Assembly (NCBI GenBank): GCA_951217055.1 | Contig: OX578276.1 | Span: 11,719,930-11,783,929, forward strand | Reading direction: 5' to 3' | Origin: Gerris lacustris | Lineage: Eukaryota > Arthropoda > Insecta > Hemiptera > Gerridae | DNA length: 64,000 bases | In this document: in pieces, positions 1-11,763 of the stretch | How positions within the stretch are numbered: position 1 is the stretch's first letter | How the letters are laid out: every line of letters starts with the position of its first letter | Translations under genes and position numbers: made by a program | The notes under the pieces: generated by a model | What the model saw: only the letters and a program-made list of their open reading frames with translations | Told to the model about the DNA's origin: nothing | Database searches by the model: none

Positions 1-690
1 GACACTTTTGATCGATTGAGGGCGTTAGAGCCAAGCTTTTACTTTATTCTGTTCTTTTCCTCAAAATACGTTGTTTAATAATTAAATCTATTTATTCACC
101 TGATTTATGAGAGACTACCTAATAAAGATCGGATTATAAACAAGATGGCAGTTATATAACCAATATAACTACAATTAAATAACTAACAAATAAATAACTA
201 TTTGAAAACTAAAATAAATATAAATATAAGTATTATAAATGTCTAACAAAATTAAGATTATAGTAGACTTAGGTAAAAACTAAATTAATATTAGTTGGGC
301 GTTGGAGCCTTGCTATTGTTTTTTTTTTTTTTTTTTTCTTCTTCTTCTAGTATGTTTTTTAACAATTTTTTTTCAATGTTTTCAAACAATGTTTTTTCAA
401 TAAATTATTTAAACTACAATTAAATAACAGTTAGATAAACTAATTAAGTACCGCAATAGTAAAAACATTATGAATATCAAACTTGCGTAGATATAACAAA
501 AATAAAATCTGGTAAGTAAATTCAAATAAAACTAAATTAACTAACTAAGAATAATAATAGAGTAATTAAGACTAAGAATATTGGAGATTGACTAAGAATA
601 TTTATAAAAATACACATTAATTTATTCGTCGACACATGAGATTCAGGTTTTAATGTTTAGCTTGTTAGAACTCACAACCTGTTTATGATC
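1..690. other. AT-rich non-coding DNA, no gene seen
   Basis: No supported coding sequence. The stretch is AT-rich, with a T run at about 320-337. A short GGCGTT(A/G)GAGCC motif occurs near 24 and again near 300, so part of it may be an old tandem or LTR-like repeat. No terminal motifs or open frames were seen that would identify an element. Confidence 0.5.
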
Positions 691-1090
691 AAAGTGAGAA
701 AGCAGTTAACTAAGAAACTAACACCAACAGGTAACGGGAGTATGGCAGATCGAGGTACTAAAAGGTAAATAAAAGAAGTTTAAGGATCTATAGTCTAAGA
801 AACCTAATGGATTTAGTGTCGTGAGCTTTAGCAGGGGATTTAGGGAATAGGAGATAGCCGTTTGCTGTATATGGTGAGATGGGGTCGACTTCGATAAGGG
901 ATTCGTCAAATTGATGAGAAGGAAGGAAGTACACTTCTTGGTTTTTTATGAGAACTCTTCTCGGATCTTCTGGCGTAATATTACGGAGTTCTCTTTGGGA
1001 ATACTGGATGTTGTAGTTGATTTGGATGAGAGGAGGAAAAGATTGGGTAGAAGTGATAGCTTTGGTTATGGCGTTAGCTTTGTTTAATTT
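690..1090 (-). repeat. Copy 1 of a BEL/Pao-associated repeat (LTR-like)
   Basis: This segment is nearly identical to 5100-5168 joined to 5790-6083. The central ~620 bp present in the second copy is missing here. In the second copy the repeat lies directly downstream, on the minus strand, of a BEL/Pao integrase C-terminal fragment, the position expected for an LTR. The 120-codon open frame here (788-1150) matches the frame in the other copy only because the DNA is repeated; I see no protein family in it. Calling it an LTR is inference, because TG..CA ends were not found. Confidence 0.5.
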
Positions 1091-1199
1091 TCTGTTTTGG
1101 ATACGCACACCGGATCTTATTTTTTTTCCTGTTCTGCAGTTCTTTCCCATCTTGGTTAAAGATTAGATTGGCCCTCTTAAAGTAATCTTAATCCTATTA

Positions 1200-1690
1200 T
1201 CTTCCCTCATTTTAATTAAACCTTTCAGGCAACACAAAAGGAGAACAGTGCTGCTAAAATGTAGACAATAATAATATGTATGTTTCTTAAGATTCCTACT
1301 TAGAGAGACTTTAAATGCATATTTTTGCATATTATTGTTTTTTAAATAAATTGGAGTTTATTTTCATTTATTATATTAATAATTGAATGATAAAATTAAT
1401 ATAATGAAATGAGTCAATGTGTAAGGTGGATGATATATTTATTTTAAGTTTTGAGCTAAAAAAATAAGAGTATTAGTTTCTGTGAAATACAGAAGTGGAG
1501 AAAAGGCAGGGGAGCATTCTGTAAACCACAGCTATTAAAAGGGAGTTTTGTAAACTATACAACGGGTATGAGGAGTTGAGTGTAAGACCTACTAATACGA
1601 TCTAAAATCTAAAGTATAAAGTCGCGACGCGAGTTATATTAGATATAATTATAATAGCTACTTTTTTTAACAGTATAAAACAATATTTTA
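1200..1690. other. AT-rich non-coding DNA
   Basis: No gene, RNA or element end recognised. It separates the BEL-associated repeat from the hAT-like remnant that starts at about 1699. Confidence 0.4.
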
Positions 1691-1698
1691 AAGATAAA

Positions 1699-2757
1699 TT
1701 GCCCAAAACTGAAACCAAATCGAGAGTTTTAGTGGTGAAATATGTTCGTGAGTTTTCTAAAGAATCATTTCGTAGTGATGGTGAAATTTTATATTGTACT
1801 TGTTGTGAGAAACAAGTTTCTATATCAAGGCGGTCTATGGTAACCCAACATATTGCCACAAATAAACATAAAGAAAACAGAGAGAAAAAACAAACATCTG
1901 TACGAACTATCATCATATCACCGTCGCCATCATCAATTAAGTCACATTTTTCTATGGATTTATGTCGTGCTTTAATCAGAGCTGATATACCTTTTCATAA
2001 GATGAAAAATCATATTTTTAGAAAAATACACTGGCAAAATAATGCCTGAAGAAAGTACATTAAGAAAAAATTATTTACATGATATTTACGTTGAAACGAT
2101 ATCTAAAATACGAGATTATATTAAAGATGGGCCCATTTGAGTAGTTAGTTAAAAAAATATTTCTAAAAGCGCCGAATAGGGTTCGTATTTTTAAGGAAAC
2201 TTATCCTAAATTGAGTTTTTGCCTCCTCAACCGGTTTTAACAAGATGAGGAACCTGGTTGGAGGCAGTTCAATATTATTGCCAAAAATTTGACAAAATCG
2301 ATTGTGTAATTGCAAAATTTGAAAAGGACTCTGCTGCTGTAACTAAAATACAGACATTGTTGCAGGACAAATCTATAAAAAAATAATTTAGTATTTATCT
2401 CAAACCACTGTGGTTTTTGGCCTATACAATCACAAAAATGGAAGCATAAAATATTTCACTAGTACAAAATGTCGCATCTATAGAATCAACAATTGAGCAA
2501 ATTGGACAAATATCAGGAGAAGATGGAGAGAAAATAAACAGAAAATTGCAAGATATGTTAAAGAAAAATTGAGGATAGAAATCAATGCAAATAATATCGA
2601 GAATTATATCCGGAGAAGAAATGGCAAATGAAGTTGATCTGAGCCCCGAAATGATTTGTTTGTTTAAAAATGCTCCGGTCACATCAATCGATGTTAAACG
2701 TTCATTTAGTTACAATCGACGTAGCTTTAAATTTGAAAATCTAAAAAATATGTTGTA
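1699..2757 (+). pseudogene. CGGBP1-like hAT transposase remnant
   Basis: The first 116 codons (1699-2049) give a BED-type zinc-finger N-terminus: a CxxC pair (YCTCCEKQVS) followed by an HxxxxxH-type pair (QHIATNKHKEN). This is the arrangement of CGG-repeat-binding-protein-like hAT proteins. The conserved block with LCRALIRADIPFHK follows, then after a frame change [13 protein letters not shown] at about 2045-2090. A tail containing SFSYNRRSFKFENLKNML at about 2700-2757 matches the end of the hAT dimerisation region. Most of the central catalytic region is deleted and several stops intervene, so this is dead. The family call rests on motif order; boundaries are uncertain. Confidence 0.65.
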
Positions 2758-2769
2758 GCAAATTACTTT

Positions 2770-3230
2770 AAAGATTAGTTTATTTTTTAAATTACGGTAT
2801 GAGCCTGTTTTTTTTATTATTCTAAAAGATTTTAAATTGTTTTATATGTTACTATAAAAGTATTAATTTAAAAAAAAAAAAAATGTGTTTTATGTTTTGT
2901 TTGTTTTTTTAGTGTTTGTTGCATAGTTTTTCTACACCTTTTATTTATGAGCATAAAATATTTATATTTATGCCTATATTTCACTTATTTGAAAATAAAA
3001 GTGCATAATATTGGAAAAATAAATTAATTTTTACATTGCATATTTCGCATTTTTTAGTGCATAAAATAGGAAAAATAAATGCATATTTATGCGCATATAT
3101 GAATTTTTTAAATGCATAAAAATCCGTGCCCTAGTAATTAACTACTAGCTTGAGCACGATAGAATCTATCAGATTTTAAGCAGGTGAGCTATTAATACCT
3201 CCTTGGGCCTTAATTTATAATTCTAACGCT
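2770..3230. other. AT-rich non-coding DNA
   Basis: Downstream of the hAT remnant. Contains A/T runs and repeated GCATAAA(A/T) words at about 2945-3120, possibly the hAT element's 3' non-coding end. No gene seen. Confidence 0.4.
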
Positions 3231-3234
3231 ACTG

Positions 3235-3515
3235 TTCTTGGGTGAACTCAAAGATCTAGTCGGAGGCGCCGCCGAGGAATAGAAAATATTGTTAACCTGG
3301 TGAATCGTAACCTCAATGCCTACCTACTTACCTTAACCCTAACGAATAAGTGTACAATCCTAGGTACCAAGTAGCGTACTCAAAGAACTAGTCCGAGACG
3401 CCAGCAAGGATTTGGGATATTGAAAATACCCTAGAGAATCCTAACCTCAGTGCTTACCAACACCCTAACAAATAAATGTACAATCCTAGGTACCAAGTAG
3501 CGAACTCAAAGATCA
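3235..3515. repeat. Tandem repeat of about 135-150 bp, three partial copies
   Basis: The words ACTCAAAGA(T/A)C, CTAGTC(G/C)GAG(G/A)CGCC and CAATCCTAGGTACCAAGTAG recur at about 3245, 3375 and 3495. The copies are diverged. They lie beyond the 3' end of the minus-strand R2-like fragment and may belong to its 3' untranslated region, which is inference. Confidence 0.6.
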
Positions 3516-3779
3516 TTAGTCCCATATATATATATATATCACAATTTGCGAGAGACACCAAGGGATGTGCCACGCAAGCGTGACACATAGGAACTGTTTC
3601 AACATCAGACATAACATCATTAAGATGTTGGCTCGGCATTACGCCATGTCCTGCATCGTTTCGTCGCGTCCGACTCATCAGGGGCCCGACGATGCCCACC
3701 CAACTCTGGACCTATGCTAGATCAAGAAGATCAGATATAGGACTTATCAGAGACGAGCGTGCTCTCATACCGCCATTCT

Positions 3780-5085
3780 TGTTTGGCTGGCCCTCTGCTT
3801 CCACGTCCTAGTCTACTTCAACCGTAAGGTTTAGTGGGGCGTCCTCATTGGTGGCCTGGTCCTCTATGAGCAGTGGGTTGTTGTTCCCTGGGTCGGAACC
3901 ATTTATGTGTCTCCAATATATTCTGCGTGACCACGCGATTGTTTCGCATATTATGATTTTCTTCATTTTTTGTTGATAAAATTTTGAGCTTTGTTTTTTC
4001 AGCAACCTATCATTCTCGTGGTCCCATGAACCTAGGGAACCAACTACTACAGCTTCTATTATCACTTTATTGAAACTGCTTAGAAGCATTCTTCGAATCT
4101 GTTCGTATTTTTCTTCTTTCCTAAGTCTTACGGCAGCCAGGGCGCCAGGCCTGTTTTCGAAGGCGACTGTTACGTCTATTATGATTGCCAACTTAACTGG
4201 TCTTTATAGATAATTAAATCGGGGCAGAGTCCTTGGTCACCTACGAGTTGATTTCTTGAACGGATATGAAATTTGTAGGCCGCTGCTCTCTTAATCCTGT
4301 CAAGAATGGCTTCATGTCTATGTTGTAATAGGGCAGAGTGTATCATGCAGTGGTGCAACACATGGAGAAGGGTTTCTCTATCCCTTAGACATCTTCTGCA
4401 GCCCAAAGGTGCACCAGGGGCTCTTGAATTGCAATTTAGGGTGATGAGATTTAGTCTGGCTTTGAGAACAAAACGCCAGTCTGAGCGGACAGGTAGTCTC
4501 CTGTTAGAAGAAAATGGGTGCTTTCGGGGGTTTTCTTTAAACGTTCGACTACCTTGCCCTGGCTGGGCTTTGCACACATTTTTTCCATTTGATCATCTTG
4601 GTATACTCTTCTTAGACTTTTACATATAGTGCGGCGTTCTTCTTTAGTGCGGCTGGTTATTAGAGACTGTCCATTGGACTTGTAACCTTTCGGATGCTTG
4701 CCTTGCGACCGTCCAGACATTGGAAATGGCGTTTATGTTGTTAAGGAATGGACTATCTCTCTGTCCAGACAGGTAGGCGCTTAGCAGGCCGTCGGTTGGA
4801 TATTGTTTAGTCTTTTCTCCGACTGTATCTTCCAGGTGCTCGATCGCCAGCCTTATTATGTTGTTGTCAGCAGAAGATAGGAGCTTAAATGCCGAGTCGA
4901 TACGAACGATGACACTTTCTTCTGCTGCATTTGGGATACCGCATAGCCCTTTGCTTCTTGTGCCATATATGTAGTGGTTGGAGGCCTCCTGTGGCACTGA
5001 CAGGGTTTTTTTTTAATTTCAGCTCGCAGGACGTTGTCCATCCTTTTACGGTCAGTTTTGGAATAACGATTGTCCCTCATCGGAA
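3780..5085 (-). pseudogene. R2-like non-LTR retrotransposon, C-terminal part
   Basis: Three overlapping minus-strand frames together give the 3' third of an R2-type ORF. The upstream frame (5080-4644) has the thumb-like region with FKLLSSADNNIIRLAIEHLE and later VWTVARQASERLQVQW. The next (4577-4179) carries a Cys-His motif, C-x2-C-x8-H-x4-C (CRRCLRDRETLLHVLHHC), then the PD of a restriction-like endonuclease (CPDLIIYK). The last (4191-3808) begins with IIDVTVAFENRP, the downstream D and beta-strand of that PD..D nuclease, and ends with TIAWSRRIYWRHI. The reverse transcriptase core is absent (5' truncation), and at least two frame changes separate the parts. R2/R4-like is a family-level call. 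Confidence 0.75.
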
Positions 5086-5099
5086 AGTTTAAGCATGGG

Positions 5100-6083
5100 A
5101 AGAGAGGCAGTTAACTAAGACACTAAGACCAAGAGGTAACGGGAGTACGGCAGATCGAGGTACTAAAAGTGTTGAACTTTGTTTAGCTTAGTCTTTGAAT
5201 CAGTCTTTTAATTAGGCGAATTCGAGTCTTATTTTATTTAGTTATTTACTAAAATTATTTCGGTAGGTTGTTTTGAGCTAATGTGGAGATTAGGGTGAGT
5301 AATTTAAAGGACTATTTTACTTATGGCAATCACCTCAAGGAGTAGTAATTATTATTGCTTAGCCTTTGATTTGATTGTCAGGTACAATAGTTACATATGC
5401 AGTATTACCAAGAATATCGTTTTGATTAGAAGTGAGCAAAGAGGGTATCACAGGTGTGAATATATTAGGGATCCCGGGATTATTTTGTGTGGGCTACTTA
5501 GTCTTTTGTCGTGTGAAAAATTTTGTTTACCAATTGTGGTTATTTCAAGGATTAACGTTAATTTTTAGTGGATTGGTTATTTTGTTAGAACTTAATAAGG
5601 GTGTTCAATAAACAATAAGAATTTTATGTTAAAAATAAAATAGTGGAAAGTATGATGAGTTAAGAAGAAATGATTTGTACTTTTATTTAGTTGATTTCGT
5701 CTTTCTTTTTTTCTTCAGAATATTTATTGAAAGTTATGACTTGTGCTTCTAAATTAATTTAAGAATCTTAATAACTAGTAATAACAAAAGTTTAAGGGTC
5801 AATAGTCTAAGAAACCTAATGTATTTAGTGTCGTGAGCTTTAACTGGGGATTTAGGGAATAGGAGAAAGCCGTTTGCTGTATATGGTGAGATGGGGTCGA
5901 CTTCGATAAGGGATTCGTCAAATTGATGAGAAGGAAGGAAGTACACTTCTTGGTTTTTTATGAGAACTCTTCTCGGATCTTCTGGCGTAATATTACGGAG
6001 TTCTCTTTGGGAATACTGGATGTTGTAGTTGATTTGGATGAGAGGAGGAAAAGATTGGGTAGAAGTGATAGCTTTGGTTATGG
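5100..6083 (-). repeat. Copy 2 of the BEL/Pao-associated repeat (candidate LTR)
   Basis: Its ends (5100-5168 and 5790-6083) match 690-1090. The middle 620 bp is unique to this copy. It directly follows, in minus orientation, the DUF5641-like integrase tail at 6096-6345, which is where a 3' LTR would lie. LTR status is inferred from position and duplication. Confidence 0.5.
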
Positions 6084-6095
6084 CGCCAAGCATGT

Positions 6096-6345
6096 GTCCT
6101 TGGTGAGCACTTTCATAGTTCTAGTGGAACTAATAGTTGTACTGGTCGTCTAATGTTTTCTCTTGCTCCAGCTACCTTTAAGATACAAGACCTCACGAAC
6201 CCGTCTCTGCCTTTAATCACTTCCAAGATTCAGCGAGTCTTCCACATGTGTCTTGGTCGATCGTCTGACACCAGCACAATGTCTTCTTCAGCAATTGTTA
6301 CTATTCCGCTGGGTGTCTTTCTTTCGTGAATTGTTTGACCTTCTC
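6096..6345 (-). pseudogene. BEL/Pao integrase C-terminal (DUF5641-like) fragment
   Basis: On the minus strand the translation runs from a block like VLVSDDRPRHMWKTR through VIKGRDGFVRSCILKV to RRPVQLLVPLEL. This matches the DUF5641 tail of Pao-type integrases (hydrophobic core, W, GRDG.VR, then RPV.KL.PL). One in-frame stop interrupts it between WKTR and ILEV. Only this tail survives; copia debris abuts its upstream side. Confidence 0.65.
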
Positions 6346-6540
6346 ATAATTTAAAAAGTTCATCACTGATATTTTTTACATATTTATTACAGTTGTAAAT
6401 TATATTGTGACACATGTGTCAAAACATTTCATTTAATTTTTACTTATTGTTGAAAAAATATTTAGTTATGTTAAAATAGTTCATCTGTTAATAAAAAATA
6501 TGAAAAACCTAATCCCGGGTTTTGGCACGGGACATTAACC

Positions 6541-7455
6541 GAAATTTTCGGGAGTGAACTATACGAGTTGGAAGTTCAGTGCATCATAGAATCTAAAGAT
6601 CTTTACGATTAGGTCTGAGTAGAACAGAAACAACATAAAACACCTGATAATAAATGGAAAAAAGCGTTTGCATAAAGTATTATTACGTGTGCAATGAACG
6701 ATACACAGGTAGCACTTGTTCTAAACTGTGAAAAAGCGTGGGATATCTGGAAATCCCTGAAAACTAGATATTCCTACGATTCAGATAGAAGAAAAGTCGA
6801 ATAAAGTAGTGATGTAGCTCGGTTATTTATAGAGAAAACTGAGCGATAGCAAGATTATCTCAATTTTGGAGAAAAACTACTCGAACAAGCACGCTGCCCC
6901 GGATCTCAAGTTTCCGACAAAGAATTTTTTATCTCCATTTAACGATGGTGCAATTGTTGAACTCAGAAGAAGTTTGATATTATTTGATGAACATCGAGCT
7001 AAGCATTACCCTACCTCGAATTCTGAAAGTATGGCCTTATTATAAAGTTTATAATAAGGCCAATTAAAAAAAAAAAGTTAGCCTTATTTATAATATAACT
7101 GCTTTATTTGCCAAAAAAGAGGAACCTTTGCTGAAAATTGTTGGTAATAAAAAAATTATAACTTCACAAGACGGCAGTATGACAAAGATAAAAATCTCAT
7201 CAGCCTTTTGACAAAGAAAAAGTTATTTTTGGTAGTAAACAGTATAAAAGTAACGGTAAGAATTGGAATCATCAAGCAAAAATAGCTGAAGAGGCAGCTT
7301 GGATAGCATACTCTGAGAAACGTTGTCAAGATTGGATACTTGATAGGGGTGTGCCATATCACATATGACATCTAATCATGATATACTAATTGATACCGAA
7401 GCTAGCAACAGAAATATATATCTCGCCAATGGGCAAGTAATCAAGTCTAAATATA
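6541..7455 (+). pseudogene. Ty1/copia gag and protease remnant
   Basis: The 5' part encodes broken pieces of a UBN2-type gag: an AMNDTQVALVLNCEKAWDIW block, then LKTRYS. Near 7320-7440 the translation gives CQDWILDRGVPYH and, in a shifted frame, a segment like SNHDI followed by SNRNIYLANGQVI. This is the copia protease region, where the usual D-S-G motif has become D-R-G. Stops and frame changes are frequent. No integrase or reverse transcriptase of this element was seen. Confidence 0.6.
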
Positions 7456-7718
7456 AAATCATTATTTTTATGTATTATGTTAAACACTACAAGCAATGGA
7501 AGGTTGTGATTGATTGATAAAGTAACAAATTATAAATAAATGAAAAAAACGTACTCACCTAAAGGGAAATTTATTATCAGTGATAAAATTAACCGAATCA
7601 TCCTTACAATGTTAATTTTAGTAAAAATATGTGCAAAATTAACAGTATAAGCTGGTGGATTCAATAACGCGAGTTCTGGATTATGTCAGCTCATAGTGTT
7701 TTTAGGCTGTTATCCCCG

Positions 7719-8300
7719 TTATGGGTAACTTACCTTCAGTGGCTTCAGTGCGTGTTGTCCCTAGTCGCCTTTTTTCACAAATTGGGGTTGACTTTGCCCC
7801 TTTATCTGACTTGGTCCCTTTATCTGAAAGGAAAGTCTACGTCGTAAAACCGCGACTTTCAAGGCGTATTTCGCTCTCTTTATCTGCTTTTCGACTAAAG
7901 CATGGCATCTTGAAGCAGTGACAAGTCTCTCTTCCGAAGATTTTCTTGCAGCTCTTCAACGTTTTGTTTCTCGACGTGGTTTGTGCTCTGATATTTTCTG
8001 TGACCAAGGAACTAAATTATTAAAGGTGCTGATCGTAAACTTAAAGAAGTAGTTAGCTTCCTTCGCTCGTGTAAGACTCAATCTGACTTGGTCAATGGTT
8101 TATCTATTTATCAGGTGAAATTCTATTTCTCTGTAGCTCATGCACCTTTTCAAAATGGTCTTTGGGAATCAAATATAAAAAATGTGAAGTATCATCTTTT
8201 CCGCACGATAGAGTCTCGGATTCTTACGTTAAGTGGATTCATCACAATCCTGGCCAAAGTCAAAGCTGTTTTGAACTCTCGACCGTTGTAAGCAATGTTT
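7719..8300 (+). pseudogene. BEL/Pao integrase core remnant
   Basis: The region opens with MGNLPSVASVRVVPSRLFSQIGVDFA, the usual lead into the first catalytic D of a Pao-type rve domain. A frame change follows. A second open part gives LEAVTSLSSEDFLAALQRFVSRRG with CSDIFCDQGT, the second D (DQGT). A third gives VAHAPFQNGLWESNIKNVKYH, which holds the catalytic E region, then AVLNSRPL. All three blocks are in the right order, but at least two frameshifts and deletions separate them. It is on the plus strand, opposite to the BEL fragment at 6096-6345, so the two are separate insertions or one was inverted. Confidence 0.7.
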
Positions 8301-9472
8301 TCTTCTCCGGACGAATATCAAGATTTGACACAAGTGATAAGAGTCATAAGACGTAAGTGATATCGTGATCCTTATTTTATTTTAAAAAGTATTAGTTTTA
8401 AAATTATTAATAAATGTTTAAAATGTGATTTAGATGAGCCAAAAAGCAATGATTATGTTACTTGCGACTTCTGACACGGGAAAAATCATTATTAATGTGT
8501 TAAAAACGAAGTGTGCGCCACCGAGAAGAAGGTGCTTGAACTTAAATGTGATTGTTACCTGGGGGCCAATTCTGTAACTTTGAAACCTTCCTTTTCATGT
8601 TGTTATTATCAAAGAGTTGATATGAAGATGCGCGCGCAACCTGCCAAGGTGAATCTGTAACTTTGACTGTTGTTATATAAGGAGAAAGTTAATATATAGC
8701 GTGTGATATATAGCAACTCAAAATTGTTGTTGATATAATTCGTCAGGCTATGTTACTTTTATACCAAGTCGAAGTCGAAATGAAAACATAGTGACGCCAT
8801 TATTAATTTCATTGAAATTAATAATGGCGTCACTTAATTTCATTGATGTTTTTGTTGACTTCATTTCACTTCTTTACTACTTTCTTTACTTGTCGGTGTT
8901 TTATTGTGTGTTTATTGTGTGTTTTATTGTGTTGAACTTTTTTAATTACTCTATAATAAATGTAATACTCGTCATATTTGAGAGATAAAGGTAAGTGAAA
9001 CTTGCGTGTTATATTGTTATGTGAAGTATTATAATTTATATTTAATTTTTGTATGAGAATACATTTATCGATGTAACACAATAGACTTGGCATATACGTG
9101 TTCTATATAAAATAAACATTTATTATTTCGTTTTGTTGCTTTACCTACAATTTTAAAAATACAAATACTTTCATTATTTTGACAGGATGACTGCATTTAG
9201 CTTTACCAAATTACCGAATGTTAAAGTATTGTAATAAATCGCATATGCATTGATAAACAAGCGAATAAATTGCTTAAAGTAGTTTTGCTCGTAATTTTTT
9301 ACGACTATCTATTTTGAGTACTTCGTTATTTTTCGAATGCAAATGTCAGTCACACTATCAGTATAATTCAGTCAGGCAACACCTATCTATTACCTTGTAT
9401 TTCATGCAAACAATTATAATTTATATCAATGTGCGATTACAATGACGTCCTTTGATGTAATTAAAATTTCAG
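8300..9472. other. Non-coding DNA 5' of Harbinger copy 1
   Basis: No gene recognised. AATCTGTAACTTTGA-type words occur twice (about 8572 and 8652), and a perfect 43-bp hairpin lies at 8791-8833. The segment just before 9473 ends in TTAAAATTTCAG immediately ahead of the transposase ATG. This looks like a splice acceptor and implies a 5' untranslated exon somewhere upstream. The left terminus of the Harbinger element was not located. Confidence 0.45.
8791..8833. repeat. Near-perfect 43-bp palindrome
   Basis: Two 21-bp arms beginning GTGACGCCATTATTAATT and their exact complement are separated by a single base. It may be the tip of a collapsed MITE or a hairpin; no flanking duplication was recognised. 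Confidence 0.85.
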
Positions 9473-9499
9473 ATGGAGATGTATTTCTTTCACGAGAGA

Positions 9500-10813
9500 A
9501 GAAGACAGCAGAGAGCTAGGGAGGCCCAGCAGCTTAGACTATTAAGAAGACAGCAGAGAGCTAGGGAGGCCCAGCAGCTTAGATTATTAAGAAGACAGCA
9601 GAGTGCTAGGGAGGCCCAGCAGCTTAGACTATTAAGAAGACAGCAGAGAGCTAGGGAGGCCCAGCAGCTTAGATTATTAAGAAGACAGCAGAGAGCTAGG
9701 GAGGCCCAGCAGCTTAGACTATTAAGAAGACAGCAGAGAGCTAGGGAGGCCCAGCAGCTTAGATTATTAAGAAGACAGCAGAGTGCTAGGGAGGCCCAGC
9801 AGCTTAGACTATTAAGAAGACAGCAGAGAGCTAGGGAGGCCCAGCAGCTTAGATTATTAAGAAGACAGCAGAGAGCTAGGGAGGCCCAGCAGCTTAGACT
9901 ATTAAGAAGACAGCAGAGAGCTAGGGAGGCCCAGCAGCTTAGATTATTAAGAAGACAGCAGAGTGCTAGGGAGGCCCAGCAGCTTAGACTATTAAGAAGA
10001 CAGCAGAGAGCTAGGGAGGCCCAGCAGCTTAGATTATTAAGAAGACAGCAGAGAGCTAGGGAGGCCCAGCAGCTTAGACTATTAAGAAGACAGCAGAGAG
10101 CTAGGGAGGCCCAGCAGCTTAGATTATTAAGAAGACAGCAGAGTGCTAGGGAGGCCCAGCAGCTTAGACTATTAAGAAGACAGCAGAGAGCTAGGGAGGC
10201 CCAGCAGCTTAGATTATTAAGAAGACAGCAGAGAGCTAGGGAGGCCCAGCAGCTTAGACTATTAAGAAGACAGCAGAGAGCTAGGGAGGCCCAGCAGCTT
10301 AGATTATTAAGAAGACAGCAGAGTGCTAGGGAGGCCCAGCAGCTTAGACTATTAAGAAGACAGCAGAGAGCTAGGGAGGCCCAGCAGCTTAGATTATTAA
10401 GAAGACAGCAGAGAGCTAGGGAGGCCCAGCAGCTTAGACTATTAAGAAGACAGCAGAGAGCTAGGGAGGCCCAGCAGCTTAGATTATTAAGAAGACAGCA
10501 GAGTGCTAGGGAGGCCCAGCAGCTTAGACTATTAAGAAGACAGCAGAGAGCTAGGGAGGCCCAGCAGCTTAGATTATTAAGAAGACAGCAGAGAGCTAGG
10601 GAGGCCCAGCAGCTTAGATTATTAAGAAGACAGCAGAGAGCTAGGGAGACCCAGCAGCTTAGATTATTAAGAAGACAGCAGAGAGCTAGGGAGGCCCAGC
10701 AGCTTAGACTATTAAGAAGACAGCAGAGAGCTAGGGAGGCCCAGCAGCTTAGACTATTAAGAAGACAGCAGAGAGCTAGGGAGGCCCAGCAGCTTAGATT
10801 ATTAAGAAGACAG
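9500..10813 (+). repeat. 29 tandem 45-bp repeats encoding RRQQ(R/S)AREAQQLRLL
   Basis: Twenty-nine complete 45-bp units plus a partial RRQ code for a 15-residue, Arg/Gln-rich, strongly helical-looking repeat. Every fourth unit from 3 to 23 has Ser in place of the first variable Arg, which gives a 180-bp higher-order repeat. A silent C/T alternation in the LL codons runs with a two-unit period. One unit near 10646 has Thr for Ala. Near-identity of the units implies recent expansion. The array stays in frame, which is automatic for a 45-bp unit. Confidence 0.95.
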
Positions 10814-11763
10814 TTAAGGGATGCTTCCGATCCTTTCAGTCTCCCTGTTGCTCAATTCAAGGCCCACTACAGGCTTTCCCAAGAGGCAACCATGTACGTG
10901 ATTAATCACTTGGAGCCACTCATGTACCACGGACGCCGTCAAAACTATGTGCCTGCTTTTTTTAGAGTCAGTATTTCATTGTTATGTACAGAGTAGAGGC
11001 ACAGTCTCTTAGTATTGCATTTGGACTTAAATCAATATGGCTAATTAATTTTTGTGAATTTAAAATGGTAAGACAAAAAGTCATGCACATATTACTATTT
11101 ATTTGGAATTTTCAGGCTTTGGCTGCTCTCCATTTTTTGGTACAGGCAGCTACCAACGACCTGCTTGCTCATCTGTCCGCTCTTGCGTAAGCTAGAGCGT
11201 TCAGTGCAGGGCCATCAGGGAAGTTGCTAATGCCATTATAAGGAGTAACCTAAAAGAATGGCCCAAATTCCCGGGATCGCAGCAAGAAAGGAGAAGGATA
11301 AAGGCTGGGTATGTTATATATTTTATGCTGAAGTTTAAATTAGTTATATTAGAGTTTTTTGAAATAATAATTATTGATATGGATGGCACTGTAGGTTTGA
11401 AGCTGCTGGCTTCCCTAATATTTTGGGAGCAGTGGATGGGACACATGTAGCAATCACCACTCCTCTCGTTGATGCACATGTACTCGTACATGTGAATCGG
11501 AAGGGTTTTCACAGCATTAACGCACAAATTGTAAGTATAATACAGCACTCCATTACATATTTAATTATAACATTTTTAAATTAGTCTACATAACAATAAT
11601 TTAAATTAAAAACTCTATTTTTAGATATGTGACTATGATATGCGCATTTGGAATGCAGTTCCCCGGTTCCCTGGGAGTACCCACGACTCTACCCACGAAA
11701 GCTGTGTTGGTAGGATAATGCAGGCGAGGTATAACGACGGAGCTAAAAATACCCATCTTTTAG

